Source: UBA3941 sp035647175 (GTDB taxonomy: Bacteria > Bacillota > Clostridia > Caldicoprobacterales > UBA3941). Taken from it: 5,014 bases of DNA. Shown in pieces: positions 1 through 5,014 of the stretch (its first letter is position 1; the number at the start of each line of letters is the position of its first letter). Under the pieces are notes generated by a model. The model saw nothing but the letters and a program-made list of their open reading frames with translations. It made no database searches and was not told where the DNA came from. The translations under genes and the position numbers were made by a program. The stretch covers positions 1-5,014 of the forward strand of contig DASRNX010000196.1 in assembly GCA_035647175.1 (NCBI GenBank), read 5' to 3'.

Positions 1-595
1 CCTCAAATGCTACGTTTATCCTATCCATCCCAAAAGCTTTGTCCAGTCCACCCTGAAAAGCCTCTAGCAAGCCATCTTGGCCTTGGATCTGATTTTCTTT
101 AACATCAAATTCTATAACCTTGGTAGCGCCGTCTAAAGTGACAGTTATTCTGTGAAGACCCACCAAATTTATATCCCCGGTCAACTCCCCGCTCTCTAAA
201 GGGGCCGAAACCGACGTACCTTCAAGCTGGGCAGCCTTCGCCATCTCTATCTTCGAAATGGTTCTGTCGGATACATATGCGCCTGTAGTAGCTGTAGCGG
301 TTACGTATTTTTCATCACTGGATTGTACCTTTAGTATGTTATAGGCACTTTGTGAGGTCATATTGGTCTTGGAGTAGAGGATATCAAAATACTCGTCATA
401 AAACCCCCTGAGAAGGTTGGTGGTGCTTCGATAATCTTCTTTGCGCCACTCCATTATCTGCTTTTCCTGCTTAAGCTTGTCCACCTTCATCTGCTCAATC
501 CTCATAAGATCCCTGACGATGGTATCGGTGTCCAGGCCACTTGCCAAGCCTCCAAACCTCATCCGGTTTAATGAATACATGGAATTTATGCTCAT
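1..595 (-). CDS. fliD: Flagellar hook-associated protein 2 / filament cap FliD, N-terminal part (truncated by window edge)
   Basis: FliD forms the cap at the tip of the growing flagellum, outside the cell, and helps exported flagellin fold into the filament. Only the first 198 codons are present; the family is usually about 450 residues or longer, so the C-terminal half lies beyond the left edge. The N-terminus shows the FliD_N signature: GLASGLDTDTIVRDLM at residues 15-30, then a charged heptad-like helix (about 32-48) and an aromatic stretch. Near residues 117-130 is the family's typical beta segment with ISKIEMAKAAQLEG. The ATG at 595 is chosen because a GAGGTGAGG ribosome binding site lies just upstream and the signature follows at the expected distance. 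It starts 58 bases after the flaG stop, with no terminator between, and is probably co-transcribed with flaG from the sigma-28-type promoter at 1085-1112. Family assignment is from visible motifs; the rest is known biology of FliD. Confidence 0.93.
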   Translation of the reverse strand, partial: MSINSMYSLNRMRFGGLASGLDTDTIVRDLMRIEQMKVDKLKQEKQIMEWRKEDYRSTTNLLRGFYDEYFDILYSKTNMTSQSAYNILKVQSSDEKYVTATATTGAYVSDRTISKIEMAKAAQLEGTSVSAPLESGELTGDINLVGLHRITVTLDGATKVIEFDVKENQIQGQDGLLEAFQGGLDKAFGMDRINVAFE

Positions 596-653
596 ATCCT
601 CACCTCTCGCCTTCCTAAATCCTTAAGTTCTGTAATCTTTAAGCCCTGCCAGC

Positions 654-1052
654 TTAAATATGCCTGTCTACAAATATCCCTGCCATCTCCCACATCTTAG
701 CCACCATATCCAAAATCTTCTCCGGAGGAATCTCTCGGATTATCTCTTTGGTATCGCTGTTTATCACCTTTACCATGATGGCCTTGGTATCCTCATGGAT
801 GGAAAACTGGAAGTTGGTATTTATGCCCCTTAGAGTGTTGTTGGCTCTTTCTATAGCTTCGATCAGCTCTAATTCGCCTATGGTAATGGGCTCGTTCTTT
901 TTTGGATCCATGGTCCTAAAATTCTGGGGCAGATCCCTTTGGGAAGCACCCTTGTCTGTGATCACTTTCTCGTCTACTGCCTGGGTTTCAGGAGCATTGC
1001 CCCGGTTTATATCCACTGTCCTGCCGGCGGATATGGGACCTATTACTCTCAT
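654..1052 (-). CDS. flaG: FlaG family flagellar protein
   Basis: This 132-residue protein has the usual FlaG layout. A variable, polar N-terminal half (about 1-65) is followed by a conserved C-terminal domain (about 78-132) with FSIHEDTKAIMVKVI, then a REIPPEKIL motif, and the characteristic ending GIFVDRHI. FlaG proteins affect filament length or stability and are commonly encoded just before fliD, as here; the exact molecular role is poorly defined. The ATG at 1052 is preceded by a strong GGAGGGGG ribosome binding site six bases upstream (bases 1059-1066 on the plus strand). A near-consensus sigma-28 promoter lies 33-60 bases before the start, so the gene is probably a late-class flagellar gene. 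An overlapping plus-strand frame across 748-1113 is only its shadow. Confidence 0.93.
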   Translation of the reverse strand: MRVIGPISAGRTVDINRGNAPETQAVDEKVITDKGASQRDLPQNFRTMDPKKNEPITIGELELIEAIERANNTLRGINTNFQFSIHEDTKAIMVKVINSDTKEIIREIPPEKILDMVAKMWEMAGIFVDRHI

Positions 1053-1058
1053 GGCGTT

Positions 1059-1066
1059 CCCCCTCC
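1059..1066 (-). promoter_or_regulatory. Ribosome binding site of flaG
   Basis: The minus strand reads GGAGGGGG followed by six bases and then the flaG ATG. This strong match to the 16S anti-Shine-Dalgarno sequence at normal spacing fixes the flaG start. Confidence 0.75.
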
Positions 1067-1084
1067 AATCTCTTTCTACAAACT

Positions 1085-1112
1085 ATATCGGAAGATCAGG
1101 GATAAAACTTTA
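1085..1112 (-). promoter_or_regulatory. Sigma-28 (SigD/FliA) type promoter of flaG-fliD
   Basis: The minus strand has TAAAGTTT at 1112-1105, a 12-base spacer, and TCCGATAT at 1092-1085. The flagellar sigma factor consensus is TAAA, then about 15-16 bases, then GCCGATAT (SigD of Bacillus). Here the -35 element is perfect, TAAA to the -10 octamer is 16 bases, and the -10 element differs only at its first base. Transcription would start near 1078, giving a leader of about 26 bases that contains the flaG ribosome binding site. I found no comparable motif before the other genes, so flaG-fliD can probably be induced separately from the upstream envelope genes, although read-through from the bactofilin is also possible. 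Confidence 0.82.
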
Positions 1113-1174
1113 GGGGTTTGCCATAAAATTAATTCCGCTTCGACTTTTAGCCGCTGATTTCTAATCGCTCCTTT

Positions 1175-1564
1175 TTATTCGTCAGCTTCCGACATGACTT
1201 CGCCGGCGATAGCCTTTGTTATATTACACTTTCCCATAAATATACCACCCTCTTCGATTATGATGGTAAGGCAAGAAACATCACCTGTTACAGAGCCGGT
1301 ATCCCTTATATGAACCTGGTTGGAGGACTTGATGTCCCCGTTAACCTTCCCGGAAACGATTATGTTCTCGCCCCGGATGCTGCCGTCCACTATACCATTA
1401 CCCCCTATGACAACGGCACCTTTACTGTTTATCTCGCCCCTGTACTGACCATCGATCCTCAGGGTATTTTGAGCATACAAAATCCCGTCCTTTAAAACAA
1501 CATCCTCCCCGATTAAAGTCGCAACCTTATCGAGTTGCGCCCTCTGCTTTCTGGTTAGCATCAT
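1175..1564 (-). CDS. Bactofilin family cytoskeletal protein
   Basis: Bactofilins are small cytoplasmic proteins that polymerise without nucleotides into filaments and act as scaffolds for wall enzymes, cell shape and, in Bacillus subtilis (BacE/BacF), flagellar assembly. This 129-residue protein has a short charged N-terminal tail (1-16) and then the right-handed beta-helix core (about 17-115). The core shows the typical repeating pattern of Gly and hydrophobic positions: LRIDGQYRGEI, VVIGGNGIVDGSI, IIVSGKVNGDI, VHIRDTGSVTGDV. The C-terminal tail is short and acidic (GEVMSEADE). There is no signal peptide or membrane segment. The ATG at 1564 overlaps the TGA of the upstream M23 peptidase in an ATGA arrangement. 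A GAGGGGG site seven bases upstream supports it, although a second ATG immediately follows. The overlap implies translational coupling with the peptidase. Family is clear; the specific role here is inferred. Confidence 0.92.
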   Translation of the reverse strand: MMLTRKQRAQLDKVATLIGEDVVLKDGILYAQNTLRIDGQYRGEINSKGAVVIGGNGIVDGSIRGENIIVSGKVNGDIKSSNQVHIRDTGSVTGDVSCLTIIIEEGGIFMGKCNITKAIAGEVMSEADE

Positions 1565-2616
1565 TCATCGTCCCCCTCATTGAAATTTAATGCAAAGTCC
1601 AACGGATCCTTTGGAATGTCCTTTATCCTTACCTCATAATGAACATGGGGGCCGGTGCTCCGACCTGTGCTGCCGGATTTTGCGATAATATCGCCCCTTT
1701 CTACTCTGTCCCCCACCTCCACCAGCAACCTGGAATTATGGGCGTAATAGGTCTTTAGATCAAAGCCGTGGTCAATTATAACGAGGTTCCCATAGCCACC
1801 CTTGGCGCCGGAAAAGATCACCCGCCCCTTTCCCGTAGCCTTTACATCGGTCCCTGTGGGAGCTGCCATATCAAGGCCTGAATGATACTCCTTTTTCTTG
1901 CCGCCAAAAGGATTATCCCGCTCCCCCATAGGGCAGGTTATCCTTCCCTCCACCGGAAGGATGGAGGGATAGGCCAAAAGGTAATCTTGCATCTCAGATA
2001 CCTTTTTCGATAAATGCTCATTAAAGCCCTCAGCGTCTGAAACCCTTTTATCCGCCGCAACAAATTCATTGACCGTCCGAACATAATTTTGTTCCAGGGA
2101 TAGATCCGTGGTTTTATCTTGGGGTTCAGGCGTCGGTCGGGAACCGGACCTGGAAGATAGAGTTCCAATATCATGGGCTGCCTTCTCCACTATGGATTCA
2201 AGTTCTTTTTCCATGGATTCTAGGCCCAATAGATGCCCGATTTCCCCAAGGATCTGATTATTATTATCTGCGATCTCCGAGGTTTTTTCTTCTAGGGAAA
2301 ATGCTACGGACATTATGGATTTTAGTTCACCCGAATAGTAATCTATTTCGCCTTCCAGGCTCTCTATAACGCTTTCATTATTCGCAACTCGGCCTTTGTA
2401 GGCCTGCAACTTATCCTCCTTGATAGTCAGCTGACCGCCCAGCCAATGGGTATAGAGGATCATCCCCGAAAATGCCATGATGCCCACTACTGCTATGCCG
2501 GTAAGGGACGATATCGCCCATTTTGGTATTCTAAGGGTTTTAGGCCTAAATTCCGCATCGGGAACAATGACTATATTCAGGTACCTGCTCCTCTTCTTTT
2601 TAATCCTTGTCTTCAT
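1561..2616 (-). CDS. Membrane-anchored M23 family peptidoglycan endopeptidase (bactofilin partner)
   Basis: The predicted 351-residue enzyme would cut peptide cross-links in peptidoglycan outside the membrane. Residues 1-33 form a basic cytoplasmic segment (KTRIKKKRSR), followed by one membrane helix at about 34-57. Next come a coiled-coil-like stretch (about 62-147), a Ser/Pro-rich linker (about 152-170), a second helical part (about 172-212) and a LytM-type M23 domain (about 219-345). The zinc site is intact: H245 and D249 in HSGLD, and H326 in HVH. The catalytic histidines H293 (YYAHNS) and H324 are also present, so it should be active. I prefer the ATG at 2616, which follows GGAG at five-base spacing. 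An in-frame TTG at 2658 would add 14 residues but has no good ribosome binding site. The stop overlaps the bactofilin start by four bases. M23 genes paired with bactofilins are known from shape-control systems such as Csd/CcmA in Helicobacter. Confidence 0.92.
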   Translation of the reverse strand: MKTRIKKKRSRYLNIVIVPDAEFRPKTLRIPKWAISSLTGIAVVGIMAFSGMILYTHWLGGQLTIKEDKLQAYKGRVANNESVIESLEGEIDYYSGELKSIMSVAFSLEEKTSEIADNNNQILGEIGHLLGLESMEKELESIVEKAAHDIGTLSSRSGSRPTPEPQDKTTDLSLEQNYVRTVNEFVAADKRVSDAEGFNEHLSKKVSEMQDYLLAYPSILPVEGRITCPMGERDNPFGGKKKEYHSGLDMAAPTGTDVKATGKGRVIFSGAKGGYGNLVIIDHGFDLKTYYAHNSRLLVEVGDRVERGDIIAKSGSTGRSTGPHVHYEVRIKDIPKDPLDFALNFNEGDDE

Positions 2617-2621
2617 ATTTA

Positions 2622-2625
2622 CTCC
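2622..2625 (-). promoter_or_regulatory. Ribosome binding site deciding the M23 peptidase start
   Basis: GGAG within GGATGGAG on the minus strand, five bases before the ATG at 2616. It favours this ATG over the longer TTG-initiated frame starting at 2658, which lacks such a site. Confidence 0.55.
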
Positions 2626-2642
2626 ATCCTTATATGTATATG

Positions 2643-2659
2643 TTTGACGGTATGTCAAA
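2643..2659. repeat. Short inverted repeat upstream of the M23 peptidase gene
   Basis: Perfect 6-base arms (TTTGAC and GTCAAA) are separated by five bases, centred 35 bases before the peptidase ATG. The shape fits a dimeric repressor operator or a small RNA hairpin. The arm also contains a TTGACA on the minus strand (2658-2653). An 18-base spacer and TATAAG (2634-2629) follow, but a start there would cut into the ribosome binding site. The 101-base HAD-M23 gap is otherwise AT-rich and without a clear terminator. No regulator can be named. Confidence 0.35.
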
Positions 2660-2717
2660 TGGCTTTTTCCAGATTAATTAACCATGCTGAATATAATACA
2701 ACCAATACGATATATTA

Positions 2718-3380
2718 TCATACTGGTTCGCAGAATTCCCATCCCTTTGATAATGCGATGTCTTTTAATGCTTTGGACGGATTTACAACAATAGCCTTAT
2801 CTGCAAATTCGAGCAATGGAATATCCGATTCGCTGTCTGCATATGCCCAGACAGTTTCCCCACCGGCATCGTTTTCATTTATCCACAGATTTAGTCTATT
2901 TACTTTCTCAGCCCCGCTATTTATTTTGCCGATCTCTCCCGTACAGATCCCTTCATCATCATAAAACAATAGTGTCCCAATTGCGTTCGCCTGTAAGCCC
3001 AGCTTTTGAATGAACACCTCTAAAAAGGGTTGCAGGCCCCCCGATAAAACGATGATACGATCACCGTCTTCGAAATGCTTGGCTAATCTTGATACCAGAT
3101 CGAAATTGATGCCTTGATGACCGGCAGTAACTAAGGATTCAAAAAATCCATGCAATTCTTCCATGCTCTTTCCCTTCATTTGCCTGAAAAAAGATTCCAG
3201 AAAAAGTATGCGAAAACTTGACCCCCCGCCTATTACGTCTTTTACAAGCCCTTTTATTATATCCCCGAGAATATATACCCATTGTCTAAAGGCAAATAAC
3301 TCCTTGCCGCCCTTAAGTGTAGCGATGATTGAATTGTGCTGATATAGGGTCCCATCAAAGTCTACCGTTATAATTGACAT
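2718..3380 (-). CDS. HAD superfamily phosphatase, subclass IB-like
   Basis: This 220-residue cytoplasmic protein has all four HAD motifs. Motif I is DFDGTL, with nucleophile D7 and acid/base D9. Motif II is S113 in VLSGG. Motif III is probably K159. Motif IV is ADSESD, with Mg-binding D182 and D186 followed by IPLL. The all-helical insert between motifs I and II (about residues 15-100) is a C1 cap, and the ADSxSDxPLL form of motif IV is typical of the HAD-IB group that includes phosphoserine phosphatase (SerB) and CicA-like enzymes. It should hydrolyse a small phosphate ester, but the substrate cannot be read from the sequence; I see no reason to call it serB. The ATG at 3380 follows an AAGGAG site at seven-base spacing. 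It begins 66 bases after the LysM gene stop with no terminator in between, so it probably belongs to the same operon. A role in envelope precursor metabolism is only a guess from its neighbours. Confidence 0.87.
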   Translation of the reverse strand: MSIITVDFDGTLYQHNSIIATLKGGKELFAFRQWVYILGDIIKGLVKDVIGGGSSFRILFLESFFRQMKGKSMEELHGFFESLVTAGHQGINFDLVSRLAKHFEDGDRIIVLSGGLQPFLEVFIQKLGLQANAIGTLLFYDDEGICTGEIGKINSGAEKVNRLNLWINENDAGGETVWAYADSESDIPLLEFADKAIVVNPSKALKDIALSKGWEFCEPV

Positions 3381-3446
3381 ATCTTAGCTCCTTACTATTT
3401 TTAAAGCCCAATATTAGGTGAATCTTAGAGTATCAGGAAAAAACAT

Positions 3447-4733
3447 TTAATCCCACTTTTCTACCTCTTCAATGGATGGGATTACCAAATAATCCCCCAC
3501 TACCAGAGCCTTTTGGTCCTTTATTCTATTTACCTTTGCCAATGCCTGGCTGTACCTGTCGGTCCCATAGAACCTTTGGCTGATCTTGTATAGGTTGTCA
3601 CCGCTTTGGATTACGTAGATATCAGCCCCATCTGAAAGCCCTTCGTCTAATTTATCCGCAGCCTCTTTCTCCTCAATCTCCTGTATTATGTCCTTTATCT
3701 CTTCATCTAGGCCCTTCGTTTCTTTTTCCAGGCTTTCAACCACCTGTTCCAAATTCTCTATTTTCTGTTGTTTACCTTTCAGCTTGCTCTCAAGGTCAAC
3801 TAATGCAGCCTGATAATCTTCTACCGTATGGTTAGGCCCATCTTCTCCAGCCCGTATTACGCCGTCTTGGACATGGTCGCTTTGAGCTGACCCCTGCTTT
3901 TCTGATGTGTCTTGACCCGGAGCAGTTTCATTACCTCGGTCATTTCCATTCCCGTAATTATCTCCCAGGTTATCGCCGGTATTTTCTGGTTGCACGTCCC
4001 CGGCTATATTTTGATTATCTTTAGGAGAAAAATAACCCTCGCCATACTGGCCGGATAGATAGACCGTGAGAATAATTATGATGGCGCCAATAAGACCGAT
4101 TATCAGTTTTTTTTGGTTACCCAATTTGTTTTTGCCGGATTCTGATATATCTTCGTCCCTGTATTCATAATACCCGCCGCTGGGCTTCAGCTTGTCCCCA
4201 TCCCAGCAAAAAAAGTTACTGGATCCGTTCGATCCATCCAACAGATAGATAACCTGCCAGGACTTTATAAAATGCTCATTATGTATGGCCCGGTCCTGGT
4301 GGGTCAGCATTGCCTCCCATCCGTTTCGAAGACCATACCATCCAAGGATGCTCATCCCCGAATAGAGGTTATACACCTTGTTTTGAACGGTTTCCCAACT
4401 CTTTTGAGATAGGGCTTTAGGATTACCATGGACTTTTAGTCTGCCCAAGGGCATGGCCTCATTTATATGTATTATAAACCCGTCACCCTTTTGGATCTTG
4501 CTACCGAGGAGCAGGCCAAAAGTCTTTGGATAGACCGGGTTTTTGCTCCCCTTTAAGATCCTTTTAGCAATACTGTCGCAGATAAATATCCTAATATTCT
4601 CCTCATCCGGCTGACCAATCTCTTTATAACTATAATAAGTAGTGTCCTTGGTATCTATTTTGAGTCCTCCTCTACCCGTTGGTAGTGAAATTTCAGACGT
4701 CATCCCTGTTGCGATGACTTTTTGGAATACCAC
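3447..4733 (-). CDS. Membrane protein with degenerate MPN (JAMM-like) domain, coiled coil and C-terminal LysM
   Basis: This protein of up to 428 residues has four visible parts. Residues about 46-192 resemble an MPN/Mov34 domain: FGLLLGS (72-78), SILGWY (128-133), LTHQD (143-147), then FIKSWQVIYLLD and NFFCWDGDKLKPSGGYYEY. The catalytic HxHP that should follow GWY is replaced by GLRN, and the metal-activating Glu position before GLLLG is K70; only D147 remains, so I infer no protease activity. One membrane helix follows (about 210-227) after a basic KNKLGNQKK, giving N-inside, C-outside topology. Then come a polar Asn/Gly/Asp-rich linker (about 235-300), a strong coiled coil (about 303-362) and a LysM (372-419, YVIQSGDNLYKIS to GDYLVIP) that would bind peptidoglycan. 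The start is uncertain. The GTG at 4733 has no clear ribosome binding site, ATG at 4703 has a weak one, and the best site (4666-4673) precedes an ATA codon. It is the first minus-strand gene of the cluster. The exact role is unknown. Confidence 0.82.
   Translation of the reverse strand: MVFQKVIATGMTSEISLPTGRGGLKIDTKDTTYYSYKEIGQPDEENIRIFICDSIAKRILKGSKNPVYPKTFGLLLGSKIQKGDGFIIHINEAMPLGRLKVHGNPKALSQKSWETVQNKVYNLYSGMSILGWYGLRNGWEAMLTHQDRAIHNEHFIKSWQVIYLLDGSNGSSNFFCWDGDKLKPSGGYYEYRDEDISESGKNKLGNQKKLIIGLIGAIIIILTVYLSGQYGEGYFSPKDNQNIAGDVQPENTGDNLGDNYGNGNDRGNETAPGQDTSEKQGSAQSDHVQDGVIRAGEDGPNHTVEDYQAALVDLESKLKGKQQKIENLEQVVESLEKETKGLDEEIKDIIQEIEEKEAADKLDEGLSDGADIYVIQSGDNLYKISQRFYGTDRYSQALAKVNRIKDQKALVVGDYLVIPSIEEVEKWD
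4666..4673 (-). promoter_or_regulatory. Strong ribosome-binding-like site inside the annotated start of the LysM gene
   Basis: The minus strand reads AGAGGAGG, a near-perfect Shine-Dalgarno sequence, followed by seven bases and then an in-frame ATA (4658-4656, residue 26 of the long form). No ATG, GTG or TTG lies at a suitable distance. It may mark the true start at a rare ATA codon, a former start codon changed by mutation, or simply the Arg-Gly-Gly codons of a longer protein. Confidence 0.35.
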
Positions 4734-5014
4734 CTTTATCTTACACTATTTTAATGCCAAAATCGATCCCAATTTAACAGGAAGGAGAGCCCCCATGCCT
4801 ATGATAATGGGATCGCCTTTGAAGTCTTTAGTAAGAGATGTGATTGAAAGTGATGAGATCCCAGTTGATATAAAAGTGCGAACAGTGTATAATATTGCCA
4901 ATTAATGCGGCTGTATTGTACATTAGCCCTGGTGGAGATATAGAAACTACATCCAACTGGAGATGAGTATAGATTTCATATGTTTTTATTTGAATAAGGC
5001 AAACAGGGCTATCA
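4734..5014. other. Region upstream of the minus-strand cluster, without an intact recognised gene
   Basis: These 281 bases should carry the promoter of the LysM-HAD-M23-bactofilin cluster. Directly before the GTG at 4733 the minus strand is AT-rich (TTAAAATAGTGTAAGAT), but no -35/-10 pair with correct spacing is convincing, and no sigma-28 motif is present. The only other content is the possible broken plus-strand gene at 4795-4997. I see no tRNA, repeat array or clear terminator here. Confidence 0.4.
4795..4997 (+). pseudogene. Possible small plus-strand gene, 36 codons intact then coding-like sequence in shifted frames
   Basis: An ATG at 4795 follows a good AAGGAG site (4782-4787) at seven-base spacing and opens a 36-codon frame ending with TAA at 4903-4905. 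The peptide begins MPMIMGSPLKSLVRDVIESD and is rich in acidic residues. Its codons mostly start with a purine, as real genes do. Beyond the stop, the +1 frame continues in coding-like style from 4907 (AAVLYISPGGDIETTSNWR, stop at 4964-4966). The third frame from about 4959 reads GDEYRFHMFLFE with a stop at 4995-4997. This fits one roughly 65-residue gene broken by two frameshifts, or simply a 36-residue peptide with chance sequence after it. I do not recognise the product, see no membrane segment, and find no convincing promoter. It points away from the minus-strand cluster. Confidence 0.3.

Noticed and set aside
748..1113. Plus-strand 121-codon frame over flaG
   Set aside because: It lies opposite flaG, whose family motifs, ribosome binding site and promoter are clear. 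The translation resembles no family and has no ribosome binding site.
1053..1174. Intrinsic terminator between the bactofilin and flaG
   Set aside because: Only a weak five-pair stem (CGGCT/AGTCG, one G-T pair) is present, with no run of T after it on the minus strand. Read-through cannot be excluded.
1938..2174. Minus-strand 78-codon frame within the M23 gene
   Set aside because: It overlaps the peptidase on the same strand in another frame, shows no domain, and the peptidase frame holds the intact catalytic motifs.
2617..2658. Longer M23 peptidase starting at TTG 2658
   Set aside because: The extra 14 residues have no ribosome binding site in front, whereas ATG 2616 follows GGAG at suitable spacing and begins a typical basic N-terminus before the membrane helix.
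2690..2717. AT-only inverted repeat after the HAD gene as a terminator
   Set aside because: The ATAATA/TATTAT arms hold no G-C pairs and span a long loop, so a stable terminator hairpin is not expected.
2446..2964. Plus-strand 172-codon frame over the M23 and HAD genes
   Set aside because: It spans the ends of two well-supported minus-strand genes and the gap between them. It has no recognisable motif and low-quality Ser/Pro/Ile-rich translation typical of antisense frames.
4642..4794. Upstream extension of the plus-strand frame before ATG 4795
   Set aside because: It runs antisense through the start of the LysM gene, and the good ribosome binding site lies at 4782-4787, which points to initiation at 4795.
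1..5014. CRISPR array, tRNA/rRNA, insertion sequence or phage signature
   Set aside because: I saw no regularly spaced direct repeats, tRNA-like cloverleaf sequence, transposase motif or terminal inverted repeats on either strand.

Overview
The window looks like part of a chromosome of a flagellated, low-to-moderate G+C Firmicute, most likely of the class Clostridia. The signs are strong AGGAGG-type ribosome binding sites, frequent ATA and AGA/AGG codons, a flaG-fliD pair and a LysM protein. I cannot name a genus. All six well-supported genes lie on the minus strand and are transcribed from high to low coordinates.

In order of transcription the first four genes are: a membrane protein with a catalytically dead MPN/JAMM-like domain, a coiled coil and a C-terminal LysM (4733-3447); a HAD-IB type phosphatase (3380-2718); a membrane-anchored M23 metallopeptidase with intact zinc and catalytic residues (2616-1561); and a bactofilin (1564-1175). 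The bactofilin start codon overlaps the peptidase stop. After a 122-base gap holding a near-consensus sigma-28/SigD promoter come flaG (1052-654) and the first 198 codons of fliD (595-1), which runs off the left edge. I see no intrinsic terminator between any of these genes.

The M23-bactofilin pair is a known partnership: a cytoplasmic bactofilin scaffold positions a peptidoglycan hydrolase. Next to late flagellar genes it suggests local wall remodelling linked to flagellar assembly or cell shape. That link is inferred from gene order. The LysM protein would add a wall-binding tether with a cytoplasmic pseudo-enzyme head, and the HAD enzyme has no substrate that can be read from the sequence.

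The right end (4734-5014, 281 bases) holds no intact gene. It has a plus-strand 36-codon reading frame with a good ribosome binding site. Coding-like sequence appears to continue after it in the other two frames, so it may be a frameshifted small gene pointing away from the minus-strand cluster. The most unusual items are the pseudo-MPN-LysM architecture and its unclear start codon, where the best ribosome binding site sits in front of an ATA codon.
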